Below, piece after piece: positions 1-12,262 of a stretch of DNA of 64,000 bases. The notes below the pieces were generated by a model. The model was not told the DNA's origin. It did no database searches and worked only from the letters and a program-made list of their open reading frames with translations. How positions within the stretch are numbered: position 1 is the stretch's first letter; the number at the start of each line of letters is the position of its first letter. The DNA is taken from assembly GCA_034190875.2 (NCBI GenBank), contig CM067354.1, positions 47,355,221 through 47,419,220 of the forward strand, read 5' to 3'. Both the position numbers and the translations under genes were made by a program. The stretch comes from Urechis unicinctus (taxonomy: Eukaryota > Annelida > Polychaeta > Xenopneusta > Urechidae).

Positions 1-1156
1 GGCTTAATGTTTTTCACAATAGTAGGCGCTGATACATGCTTGCATGTTTTATTTTAGATACATTAATGTGTCGCACAGATATTAAATTGTGAATGAAATC
101 ATGCAAATATAACTCGACACTAACAATAGAAAAATATGCCTTCGAACACAGTACAAACAGTATGCAAAGACACAAAGCTGCAACATGCTGAACTGCATTT
201 AACCTACATGTGCGTTTTATTCAGAGTATTGGGGTCTCCTTGCAAAATATTTGCTAACTGACAAAGTTTTTTGCTAGAAGAAACTAGTGTTCCGCCTGCG
301 TCTGAGAGAGTAGGGGTTCCTTACAACGATCCGTTATTAAGATAGCAGCCGAGGCACTCTTCTGCAACCAGGGCATTAATTAACGCTATTGGATGTGTCG
401 TTCACATACCATCCACTTTAAATATGACAAATATATTCAGCGCAATTGTTGTTTCGGAGTTGTTGTGGGTTCCAGATGCGCATCCAGAACTTGCGTTTGG
501 TCCAATGTTTCCTACTCAGTAGTTTGGCTGAGGTGACAGATGTTTGTATTTCGAGATCTTTGATCTCCGGAGTTACTCTTGTGGTGTATCACCAATATAA
601 TCCACTGCTACCACTAACATCGTTTTCACGCTATATGCATTTCCTTAAACCGTGCAGATACGTGTTAAACTAAAGGCCATGTTCAATAGATATGGGATGC
701 ATTCGTAAAGGGCGTTCGGGAAGATGACTAATAGTCACTTTATGTATATCACCGTTCCACGTAAAGCCCTGAGGAAATCCTCGGTTGAAATGAGTTCAAG
801 GGTTTTTCTAGTGACCAGTACAACGGCTCTTGAGTCAAGCCTTGGACCTCTTTTTTAAATCTACATATCTTCACAAACCGCGGTATGATAGTCAGTTGCT
901 ATATCGGCTCCCTCTAGCAGTTGGTGAACAAAGCATATTGGTATCTTGGAATATTTTGGCTATGTCACAAAGCGCAGCAAAATGCAACACATGTTAGAGT
1001 GTAAATTTCGAGCTCACTTCCTTTTAGGAAGTATAAAGCGTTGTGAACTTGGTCACATACGTGTACATCGATCTCGCCAGCGTCATGATGACACCTGTAT
1101 TTCAAATGGTACTTAGATCCCAACGTTAAGCGTGTCCAATATGCCTTGAACCTACC

Positions 1157-1227
<71 letters not shown>

Positions 1228-1298
1228 TATATATATATATATATGTATATTATATATATATATATATATATATAGAGATATATATATATATATATATA

Positions 1299-1390
<92 letters not shown>

Positions 1391-3325
1391 CAGCAATAGC
1401 GAATCAACTAAGCAAATTCGTCGTAGCTTAATGTCAGGACATATAGCAAACGTTGTAACGAATCTAGGTCATGTTCATACATTCAGACATACATTCAGTA
1501 TCATCGCATTTGTTGGTTTGCAGCTATTGAGATTTGCGAGGAGGAGGAATTACAAAGCGTGTTGGAAACTGCAGTTAGTCTGGAATCAACGTTTTATACA
1601 ATCACGTGGATGCTGCTGTGGTAAGGGGCTCAATACTGCCGGAACCGATCGTCCTCCTTGGGCTAAAATAATAATCAGGGCCGATTTTCACCGAATATCA
1701 AGATGCGATTCAAAAACAGCACCATCCGTTTTTACCATGTCCATTGTATGAAGGCGTCGAATCTAGATGTAAACACTAATGAAGCGAATGTCGTGCAATG
1801 TTTCGATCAAATCAATGACACGTCAATTTAAGGTCACTGACGCTATCGCAGCAATCTTGTTGCCCATGCCAACACAGCTCCCATAAAGCTATTTCTAATT
1901 CGATCGTTGGGCTGGTTATTTGAGGCGTGATGCTGGCATATCGCGCCCGACCTCCCCCATTAAAGTGCTGCTTCCGGCTCAGCACTAATATATTGCAGCA
2001 TCAGGCTTAGTCTTTACTGCGGCCTTCCAGCTAAATAGGCAACTATCCTCCTTTTTATTAATACATAATCTCACAGCAATGGTGCTTTGACAGTTAATAT
2101 GGATTGCCCCAGAAAGACTTTCAAAGCACAGCCACTGGGTGCAATGTCTCATAACACTAACATTAACATAATCAATCATCTCCATACTAACCGATATGTC
2201 CAGTGGTCTCAAAATTGATTGGAATGATATGATAAAGCTAGTTAATGTCACTATAGAGTGTTTTAATTATCTCTGAGTAATTTAGTCTTTTCGACGGTAA
2301 GATCTCAGCATCCGATTATGTACTGGCCAATGTGCGAGGCGTTACAGCCCGGGCGTTTCCTTAATGCCGTGATGTTCTTCATCACAAATAAAGCGGCACA
2401 GACTCGTTTCCTGCTTAGTACGTGGTAAGGGATATGAACAATACTGGCCTCCTGTCCGGCCTTAAGGTCTTAACCTCCGCCCCACGTCCGATGAACCTAC
2501 AATGAGTGAAATACATAGTTATACTGTTCCTAGATTCAATTGCTTTTTCACACCAACGACGGTTCCAGATGTAGTTGGTGTTTTTTATTATGCTATTTCT
2601 TTACTGACAATTACATCCAAATATTAACTTATAAACGGGGGAGTGTTCAAAATTGGTTAATAGCCCAATGTCGTGATTTAAAACTGCACAGCACAATTAA
2701 TGAAATCGAACTTTTGCTGTTGTAACCTGACCCGAAAGTTCTTCGATGAGGCCCCTGGATCCTCGTCATTAGAGGAGATGTCCCGACCCTCGTCATTTTA
2801 CTATCCTCATTAGCCCTTAAGGCTCCTGGTCTATCATCTTTAGATAAGGTTACGGACCCAAATACAACTGACAGAGTCGGTTGAGGCCCCTAATTATGTA
2901 TGTGTTCCTTGAGTGTTTCATATGCTTTTCAATCTTACATTGATTGGTCACTGATTAATATTGTTTTCTAGCTCCCGGCCACAGATGTCTACCTCTGCCA
3001 CAACCAGCGTGGAATGGTTGGGGTCATCTTCAAAGCTTCGCTCTATCAGGATGGGGCAAGTACTCATGTCCCTTGGGAATGTTGTCGCAATTTGATATTG
3101 ACTTATTAATGCTGCATTGTTATTTCTCATATGATTCGTTTTTAGCAGAATGATTTTAAAGGGTTTCTCCGACGCACACAGGTGATTACACAGGTTTAAT
3201 GTTCGGGAAATTTGAATATTTTGCAATGCTCAATTTTGTTATACATGGCTAACAATCTTACTCTGCATTGAATGGAAAACCTAATGAGATGATGAGCTGA
3301 ATTGAGCAATTTTATTTTCTTCCTT
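1..3325. other. intergenic, no gene recognised
   Basis: Apart from the AT microsatellite, this stretch holds only short, unsupported reading frames. A GC-richer patch at about 2,970-3,100 has an open minus-strand frame rich in acidic residues. It reads more like an exon remnant than its surroundings, but it matches no family I recognise. Confidence 0.6.
1157..1388. repeat. (AT)n microsatellite with phase breaks
   Basis: About 230 bp of almost pure AT dinucleotide. It is interrupted by short AGATAT, AGAGATAT, ATCTCT and TCTCTCTA islands. The AGAGATAT and ATCTCTAT interruptions are reverse complements across a short AT stretch, so the tract can fold on itself. The long Tyr/Ile reading frame through it is an artefact of the dinucleotide. 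Confidence 0.98.
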
Positions 3326-3574
3326 GTGGGTGACGGCCTGTCCATGTACAATGCATACCGTGACAATGACAATCAAATTTATAACTGTTTCACTTGTTTT
3401 AAGGCCGCTTGGTGGGTAAATGACGGTCATTATTCTGACCCTAACGGCGCGTATCAAGACACAAGGCAACACAACGGGACGTCTAATGCTGATCATGTCA
3501 CATAGGAGACGTGACATGGCTACTACTATTCTCTCAAATTCTCGGAAATGAAAATTCGGCCTCTTGATTTCTGA
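3326..3574 (+). pseudogene. fibrinogen-related domain (FReD), C-terminal exon remnant
   Basis: The plus frame from 3,326 reads like the second half of a fibrinogen C-terminal globe. It begins VGDGLSMYNA, then RDNDN, a Cys-containing NCFTCF, AAWWVNDGHYSDPNGAY, and ends YYYSLKFSEMKIRP before a TGA at 3,572. These match the family's calcium-site DRDND, the GAWWYN-CHxSNLNG core and the YSLKxxEMKIRP tail. Signs of decay: in-frame TAG at 3,503 and TGA at 3,512; the conserved Cys before HYS is Gly; the NGxxFST stretch before the calcium site is missing. No upstream half of the domain was found nearby. In intact proteins the domain is a secreted lectin-like module, often used in innate immunity. Called a pseudogene exon; the alternative is a short split exon with an unrecognised intron at 3,503-3,512. 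Confidence 0.72.
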
Positions 3575-6500
3575 GCCACATAGAGCCCTGAGCTGTTAAG
3601 TACGCATCTTAACATGTAACATTCCGTGCACATAATAGTCACTGTCTGAACGAGAATTGTTGGCTGTCAGTAACCCGATATTTATTTGACTCATAAGCAC
3701 ATAGCCACCTTTATGTCATTGCCCATTACTTAATAAAGCTCTTGTTATAGCCTCGTTTTTACGGGGCAACCGGGTGCCATTTTACAAAGGACCATAATTG
3801 GCCCGGTTAAGAAAGCGTCAATGGTGTTTATCTAGTAACATTATATTCCGAAGAAGGAGGAACATTACGATGTGATTAGTCAAGGTTTTGTAACCGCTGG
3901 TCTTGGGACGTAAACATATTTAGGCTATTGAATATCGCTTACCAGGATTTCGAACGAAAACATGCGCTGATCTAATGTAGCATCGCCGATTTCCAGTGCT
4001 CTTTTATATGGTTGGCATAAGTTACTAGCGTTCGTCACCTTTTTGGTTTGATATTGAGCGAAGGTATATACTATAATAATTATACACATTGACCCAAATT
4101 TTAATGGCTGTCTCTAGACGCTGTATATTCGGGTCATTTACTTGGTTAATCAATATGGCGCGAAGATTGAGGAACATGTGTAATGAATATACGGACGCTT
4201 CAGACTAGCATTTTGTCTAGTTATTGACTCTGGTGAGCGCAGCGTTTTGGAACGCCTGCTGTCTTGAACACCGATTACTATTGATAAAACAACATAATGC
4301 TTTATGACCCTATTCAATCCGTTGTGCCCCATTCGTGCATTATGATTTCACCGAATACTCCAGCATGTAAGTCATCAAGTCCGTTTAACTCGCTATACGG
4401 GACAGTTTATTACCAGCTAAAACACTAAGCAACGTCAGCCAATTAGTTCCAAGTATGGCACGGAAGGTGTGATAGGATATGATTGATATGCCTGGTATGC
4501 CGTGTGCATTGTAACAGAGGTTTTATATTTGAGTAGCCACTGAGATTGGATGTCTAGGGAAACTTACCGTGCACCCGAGTTCGTGCTCCAAACAACAAAA
4601 CGCTGCATATCCCAGCTTAATCAATCATCAACTTATGTTGCCTTAGTGACTTATTCCACTTGCGATTGGAAGTAAACTTGTTAAATGCTGATAAATCAAA
4701 TGTACGCCGTGATGAGTATGCCAGTCTATCTAATACCTTTTCTGACCATTATGCATTGCTCAATTTAAATGCATTGTACTTTCACCAGTGCAGCATATTG
4801 AACCGCTTTTTGGCTCAACCTCTGTTGAAAATTGACACAATCATTAGCAGAGTAACCCCACCAACAAATGGCTACATTTGCATCCATTCTGGTAACCAGA
4901 CCCAGATGTGTCATGTGTATAGTGTGGGAGTATTTATTGACCAGCAATCTTGAATTTATCCCTCTCTCCTCTTGCACTTGGAATGAGCGACACTCCACTA
5001 TTCTCTGGTATTATCGCCCAAACTCAGTCCGTCAATAGATCGGATGTATTGTAGAGTCTGCCGTGTGTCATATTCACGTGTCGTAAACGATGGATAACCA
5101 AACTTTACAAAAGCCGTTGATATAGCCTGGGTCCCCGATTGGGCCGTAGTTTTTGAATATCATTACTAAACGTATTAGAGGAAGCTCATGCCACATATTC
5201 ATCCCTAATATAAGTAATGCACCATCGAAGTTTGTTAAAGTGTGCGATTTTAGTTATGTGTTGAACAGAATCATTAATACGCAATACTTGCGCCAAATAT
5301 ATGCATAGCTAAGCATCAAATGTGTTCAAAAGCCGCCTGCTAGGTTTTCGTTTCTAAGTGTGACTACCTATACTTGGTGACCAAAACACGGTGAAAATGC
5401 TAGGTAAATATTGCCGTTATCTAAAACAATAATTTTGCTAGTTAATTCGACACTGTATATAATATAGCGTTTACATAAATGAATTAACAAAGAACTCGAT
5501 TAAGCATTACTTATGACGCTGCGCTCTCTTCGACTGGTTTTGCGGGGTACAGGAAATACGAGGATGAATTACAGTAATATCAATGTAGTGTTTGGCTGGG
5601 GGATCAACCAGGATGTTTCCCGAGGCCTTGATCGAATGTAAAATCTTATCTTATGGCAGAGACTTGGAACTCTATATTCCATTAATACTGCGTATAAGCA
5701 ACCAGTTTATAGCTACGGAAGAAAGTGCACTCTCGCCTTCGCATTAGAAAGTAGGTTAAGATGCTACCTGCAAGTGGCGTGTGGCTTTCCTGATACGTTG
5801 GATCAATAATACCTAGTGCGTTGGCTTATTGCATGGTATTGGGAATGTAATTTAGTTATTTTCATAATCGCAACACAGCTTGTCTGAGAGAGCCATGTGT
5901 AGCTATATACATTTTGGAATTAATCTCAAGCCCGGAATAAATTTAGCTACTACTATTTGGCCTCATGTAGTATAATGAATATAATGGACACGCTTAATTT
6001 AAGATTCTACATAGATCAGTTGATCTGACTTGGCTGATACTGATGGGCAGCAGTTTATTTTGCGGTTCCTGGAAGTTCACTCGGTGACAGCCACCTAACA
6101 TGACCCTGCTTCCTGATCAAAATCAGTGTCGTCACCTGGCGATTGCGAGATCAACAAGTGCTTGCTAAGAGACCAATCATAAAAAAAACTAATGTCCAGG
6201 TATGACAGCTACTGTGGGTGTATCGTGCAACTTTTGGTGTCTCATTCACGCATATTGCTGGTCTATGTTATCTTGTTATTTTCCAGTTTTGTTACCAACG
6301 AGCGCTTGTGACTGACGCTACTGAAACGTTCAAGCCGATCACTTATATTGAAAGCTGTTTCATATATATATAACATCAAGTCGTGTGTGCATCACAATTC
6401 GAGCAATCAGTGTGGCGATAACATCCGTTGGTCATCTTGATTAGTAAAATCTGCTATCCTTGCTTACCTTATTGTCAAATTGGAATTGGACGATTTGCCC

Positions 6501-7665
6501 TGTGTAGCTGCAGCTGAGCCTCACCTTTAAAAATTTGATCAACATCGGCGTTGCTAAGCTTGTGCTGCATTTGACACATTGTCAGTATCTACAAAATACA
6601 TAAAGGTTCTTGCTCTAGACCTAACTGTAATATTTGCGGTCAGGTCAATGATCACAAGCGTTACCAGTCCAGGCACTAGTGGTCGAGATAGCAACAATGG
6701 TTAGCATATAGATTATAAACCTGCTGGTTTGACTTATTAGTATCCTGTAACGGACTTCAGTAGATTACTTTAATTAAAACCATTACAGGTTCCGTTATAT
6801 CATATAAAGTCAAATGCGATATTTTCTTAGTATCAGTTGCGGTGCAACCCGATATCAAATATCAGAAGGCAAACTATCGATTTTGTTCGGTATATTATTC
6901 ATCTCAATCCTAAGATAATATTGTGGGCAAACGTAATGCACAGCTTATTCGACTACATCCAAACCTGTTCCGCTGTAACGCATAAGCAGCTTGTGGAAAT
7001 AAGCATGATGGGTAATTGTTAAGTATAAGTATACCGTAACGTCAAACAGACAAGAGGAGTTGCTGCAAACGATACGCTCAGATATTAATCGACGGGCAGA
7101 TAAAATGTTGAGTATGATACCCACAGTCTGTCCAGGCGCAATTGTGATTCCGCAAATGTTACCCAGCATATATCAGGAATAGCACTAATAAGGCTTCTCC
7201 GTTGTGTTGTACAAGTGAACATAATGCGGTTTCGTGACTCAGTTTCACACAGGATATTACCAACATGCAACAACACCAGGAGACGACTAGACAATTGAAC
7301 AGGTAGCTTCTGATGGTGCCACAAGTTGGTCAAGGGATGGAGAGGTGAGATGAATGATTGGTCTGCTCTTGTGACATCAACGAAATATTTCTACGGTTTA
7401 TATCTAACAAACACAACAAGAACACAAATGCAGCCACGCATATGTCCGAGCAGCCTTTCTCGACAAGTTGTGTGTTCAATATGTGACTTGATATGCATGT
7501 CTAACTGCCACTGTACATTTACGGTTGTTAATCAATGTATATATATGCGGAAACGATTTACAATGTATTCACTAGGACTATGGATATGGAGACAACCACA
7601 CTGTAGCCTGAATTCAATGATCGATAATGGCGGCGTGCTTTGCGTGTCACTTCCTGCATGCTGCC
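3575..7665. other. intergenic, nothing recognised
   Basis: About 4.1 kb with no supportable gene. Open frames here are at most about 116 codons, with no recognisable motif. No tandem repeat, inverted terminal repeat or RNA gene was seen by eye. Confidence 0.6.
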
Positions 7666-9403
7666 ATGACGAGTAAGCAGCGTTGGCTCCGGGTTGTTAC
7701 TCTCAGCGCATCTTTATTTCTAGTGTTTGCTGCCTTCCAAACACTCCAGCATCCATGGATAATATATCGACGGAAAACGTGCAACCTCCTCGTATGCACT
7801 CAGTGGAGCCTATCAAATCAGATAGCTCTTCGTCAAGATATGAATACAGGACTGGCATTCGTAAGCCATTAATTGACCCCTCGAATACGTTTATCAAAGC
7901 AACCCCTTCCAAACCCTTTAAGCACTTAGGATCGAACTGCACACATATAGAATTTTCGAAAGAGAAATTGCCTGTAACTGCTCTAGCTAGCATTCCGGGA
8001 TCAGGAAACACATGGATGAGACATATTCTTGAAATGGTAACAGGTAAGCATGGTATTTAATGCAATTTGGAAACATGCCTTTGTTTCAATTGGTTGTCAG
8101 CGATGTTCGCTTTGGAAAAGGATATGAAGTTGGCTTGCGGAATTTTTTCAGGGAGTGAAATGCATGTAATTATATGATACAAACACGATTAAGTAAGAAA
8201 CGTTTTCATGATAACCATTACATATGACTCTTAATTGCTTGCTTATCGTTGAGATTTGTCTTCTCTTTAGCCTACTTAATTCAAGTCGAATATTTTTGAC
8301 TGCAATGTGATGGGTATACTTAATTAATTATTCAACTAATTTGGATATTATTTCAAAGACACTCAGTGTAATTGGCCCGGATTTGTCAGTAATCATGCAG
8401 CTTGTGCTGTTGCCTACATATGTACTTTGTCACCACTGATGTCAACTTGTATTTACTTTACCATGTATCTCTTCACATGCATATACACAGGATCCATTTA
8501 TAATTACAAGGGATTGAAAAGCGACTTTCCCGGAGAGGGACAAAGGGGTGGCAATGTGGTTGCTGTGAATTTACATAGTTTGGAACTCAGGAACTGCAGA
8601 AGAATCATACTTATTATCAGACACCCAACAATGGCAGCGGTGGCAGAGTGGAAACGACAACATGCAAAAAGTCAAACTAAAGACATAATGATTACGCCGA
8701 AACTGGAAAAATGTAAGACTTCGTTCGCTCTGTATCTTATGGAATGTTCACAGGATTTTGATCAGTTTACCCAATTCAATTCCAATGAGCAGTTACAACG
8801 TTTTAACATCAGCTGAAATAATTATCGTTAACGTAGACGAGCTTACAAGTCAACAAGTTGTGAAGTTAAGTTCAAGGTCGTCTCTGTTCCAACGACGGTC
8901 ATGTTTACAAAATACCGTATTTCCACATGGGATTTTGAATGTTATATTGAATATTCACAGTATTTTGATCAGTTGACTAGATCTAATTTCAATCTGCTGT
9001 TACGACAATTATCGCGGCTATTCAAGCGTGCAGGCTATCACAAACATCATGGACGAATGTATACTATGTTTCAGCATTTGAAGTATTTTTGAAAGTTTCC
9101 CCTCGAAACTGGGAACGATTTTACGGCAATTGGCTGCGACAAGGGCAAAACAAATCTCAGGATATCTTTTTGTGCTATTACGCGGATCTGAACTTGCTTA
9201 TTTCATGGGAGTTGATATGTCACCTGCAAGATTAAAATGCATCATCCAGAATCAAGAAGGACATTACCATCGGAACCACACCACAGGCAATACGACAGTT
9301 TTAGGTAAAGAACAAGAGTGCAATACATTTTATTAAAAAGCAAACAGCAGCATGTATTGCAAACGGACGCTGTGTAACGTCCGGAATTGATTGGTCACTG
9401 TAA
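7666..9403 (+). pseudogene. WSCD-like sulfotransferase, copy A (broken)
   Basis: Three exons correspond to those of the intact copy at 48.3-49.6 kb. Exon 1 (7,666-8,043) encodes a short cytoplasmic N-terminus, a membrane anchor, and the PAPS-binding loop PGSGNTWMRHILEMVTG, ending at a GT donor. Exon 2 (8,479 or 8,491 to 8,712) carries the FPGEG and IILIIRHP segments. Exon 3 (9,075-9,403) holds the C-terminal part, ending SGIDWSL. Damage: a 1-nt loss between WIIYR and PPRMHSVEP shifts the frame in exon 1; the ancestral exon 2 acceptor AG at 8,477-8,478 is now AT, leaving a possible AG 12 nt downstream; the KTH motif is NLH; about 28 nt are lost after CYYADL in exon 3; and a frame change near 9,320 separates the last 29 codons. 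The intron between exons 2 and 3 contains a diverged direct duplication (about 8,731-8,808 and 8,930-9,012). Closest relative in the window: copy D. Confidence 0.86.
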
Positions 9404-10698
9404 ACTTGAATTTCTATTTGCTAAATACACGTTGTAATAATGCCAATGTTTGAATTAAGTGATTTATCATCAATGCAAATGCCGCACACAACCAACCGAC
9501 AGCAAATAAGGATGTCCTAGGATAGTAAGCATTGCTGTTTGCTCTTTATTATCCCAAGCAACATTGATACATCCGTCGTTCAGTCCATCCGCGACTCAAA
9601 AATTCCTTATACCCAAAATTGCAATATGTATGATTACATATTTAAAATTATAAACGACCGCGCAATAAAATCTAAAGCCGGTAATACAGTATTAAATGAG
9701 ATGGCTCTTTGAGGGCATGGAGGACGCTCATGGCAAAAGCGGCAAAGATAACCAAATAAAAAACCTGCTGGGTTGAGGACCTTATAGGAATATAAATAAC
9801 ATGACTGTCTGGAATGAATACACAAATAATCAATCCATTATCTAATTATTCTATCGTCCATCGATAGATGCGGGCGAAATGACCTTTTGTATATTCAATG
9901 CTATTGCCTGTAAATAAAGCCTTTTGTTTCTGTATTGATGAAAAAGAACTTAAAACTGTCAAACCAAAGTGGTACGACGAGGGTGCGTCACAATCAACTG
10001 GTAAACACTTTTGCACGTCTGCACATAAGATAGATACCAAATGCATGGCAGTCTATTTGTGGTTATTTTACGCTTAAAAAAGTTATGAACATTGGGGTTA
10101 GATATACTTTGCCCTGGAATGTTTGAACACGTACCATATGCGTTATTGAAAGCCGTATTTTGCCTGTCATCTATGCAATTTGCAGATATATGTAGTTGAT
10201 GCAATAAAATATACCATTTCACTCATTAAAGTTACATGCTTGACTGCCACGAGGCCAATGAATACAAATAGATGTCATCTCATGACACTTTTTTTACCAA
10301 AACATTCGCATTATCTTGTGCTAATGGTCTTTCGACGAACAATATAGATGGTCTGCTTGACGCATGGACGTTGCTATATAGAGCGTAACTTATCCCTTCA
10401 GAAGATAAAACGCTTGATTCCAAGTTCTGAGTGCATTCATTGCCAACCAAGATCTACATAGCATGACCTGTCTGGTGCTTGTACGCTAGATTCAGATCGA
10501 TACCAACACAGCTTGTGAAGTTCAGAGTATGATTCGAACCATGCATTATGTGTTAGATTTCACACGGGATAGACCTGCTTAATATACATTAACGAGCATG
10601 CGATCAATGCTACATGTGAATCAAATATAATCAAAAAGATGGTGAACCAAATCTAAAATACTGTGAGCATTCAAAACACAGGACGAGCATGCACTTGC
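9404..10698. other. spacer between convergent pseudogenes A and D
   Basis: Just after copy A's stop, about 80 bp resembles the 3' flank of copies B and C, including the TTTCTATTTGCTAA-like start. The rest is non-coding, with the array-unit relative at 9,846-10,222 inside it. No third exon of copy D could be found here. Confidence 0.55.
9846..10222. repeat. diverged copy of part of the 2.35-kb array unit
   Basis: This stretch aligns by eye with the 13.09-13.40 kb part of the tandem array. Shared landmarks in order: a TTCTATC(G/C) start, AAATGACC, CAATGCTATTGC/CAATAGCATT, TGATGAAAA, AAACTGTCA, a G-T-GGTGCCTCACA-like stretch, and ATGCATGGCAGT. Divergence is far greater than between the three array units, so it is an older dispersed or founding copy. 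No coding content is recognised. Confidence 0.65.
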
Positions 10699-11404
10699 CT
10701 TTCTCCATGTTCGGCATAATTACAATGTCTCTAGTTTGACTTTTTGCGTGTCGTCGCATCTATTCTGCCACTGCTGCTATTGTTGGGTGTCTGATGATAA
10801 GTAAAACTCTTCTGCCTGCAGAACTTCAGTTCCGTTTTATGTATCATCACTGCAACCACACTGCCACCCTAATAATATAGAAGTTAGTTGCAATTTAGAT
10901 ATACAGCGGATATTGCAGTCATGCATGTTTTACGTTACATTTCGTAGACTAAAGAGAACAAATTCTGCCATAGTCTTCTGCTTGGCTTGTCATAAAACAG
11001 TTTCGTCATTAATTTTCCACTAGTAAGATATATACACATCGTGTTTATAACATATAATTTTTTACATTTAACCTACTGCAAATATTCCGCCAACCATTTG
11101 AACTTCTATTTTCAATTCCTATCTCGTTGACGAGAGTCAGTTGAAACCAAGTTATGTTTCCTCATTGTAACAAATACCATGCTCACCTGTTACCATCTCG
11201 AGAATATGTCTCATCCATGTGTTTCCTTAACCCGGAAAGCTTGCTAGAGCAGTGACAGGCAATTTTTCTTTTGTAAATTCTATATGCGTGCAGCTCGTTC
11301 CCGTGTGCATCAGGGGTCTGGAAGGGGTTGTTGCGATAAACTTATAAAAGGAGTGTTGACGGATGACCAGCAGAGGTGATAGGTTCCACTGACCGCATTC
11401 GAGG
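10699..11404 (-). pseudogene. WSCD-like sulfotransferase, copy D (remnant)
   Basis: Minus-strand remnant. Exon 1 part (11,404 to 11,187) reads IEFTKEKLPVTALASFPG, then a stop in place of the P-loop Ser, then GNTWMRHILEMVTG followed by a GT donor (GTGAGC). Exon 2 part (about 10,872 to 10,699) still reads GGSVVAV and then, in shifted frame, matches the RHP region of copy A at nucleotide level (CATCAGACACCCAACAAT). Its donor is GC rather than GT. The membrane-anchor part and the third exon are missing. Copies A and D share Met in WMRH and the same intron start (GT(A/G)AGCATGGTATTT), where B and C have Thr and a different intron, so A and D are sisters. It ends about 40 bp before the tandem array. 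Confidence 0.82.
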
Positions 11405-12244
11405 AAAGATTATTTAGATTGCTGTAGTATTTGAAAGAAAGAAAATTCTAGAATAAAAAAATACGCTGACAATATCAAGCAGGAGATAAAGCTGTTGTCT
11501 CTTCATGATTGCATACAAAAATTGACGATGAAAGTGTACGGAAACTATTGATCAGTGAATTCGGGTTGAAGCATAGTTGTCTCCATATGCGTCCTAGTGA
11601 ATACATTGAAAATCGTTTCTGCATATATACATTTATTAACAACCGTACGTGTGCAGTGGCTGTAAGACTGGTATATAATTATCATACATATCAATTTACA
11701 TATTGAATACGAAACTGCTCGGACATATGCGCGGCTGCATTGGTGTTCTTGTTAGGTATGGTAGGCATAAACAGCAGCAATATCTCGTTGATGTCACATT
11801 ATTTTATACCTTGAATAGTTTGTGGAACCACCAAAGCTAGCTGTGCAATTGTCGACTGGTGTTGTCGCATGTTGCTTATATCGGTGTGAGAAATCGAGTC
11901 AGCAAACGGTTGTCTGTTGTTATTGGAGGTGGCTCTATATTTTCGGCTCAACTGAATATTGTTGCCAAAATGCCAGACTCGGTAAAAACATGGAGAATGG
12001 AAACCCTATTGGTCTAAGTCATGACAGATACTAGGTGACAATAAGTTTATCGGAATTACCAACGCAGCTATATCGACCTCTAATGCTTGGACCGTTAAAC
12101 GCTAGCGAAAATTGACCTGGCCTTTCACAGCTAGATTTGGGACATTATCAGCAACAACAGTCATGCACGTTGTAAATACCGACAATATGGGTAATGTGCC
12201 ACAAGCTTAGCTAAGCTATTGTTGATTATATCGCAAAGAATACG

Positions 12245-12262
12245 GTGCAGCTACAGCTGCAC
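12245..12262. repeat. 18-bp near-palindrome, array unit 1
   Basis: GTGCAGCTACAGCTGCAC, one central base away from a perfect palindrome. The equivalents in units 2 and 3 are perfect. Confidence 0.9.

Noticed and set aside
1157-1399. 80-codon Tyr/Ile repeat reading frame
   Set aside because: It is the direct translation of the AT microsatellite, with no other coding sign.
10500-10570. tRNA-like B-box word GGTTCGAATC on the minus strand
   Set aside because: No A-box at the right distance and no acceptor or anticodon stem could be formed around it.
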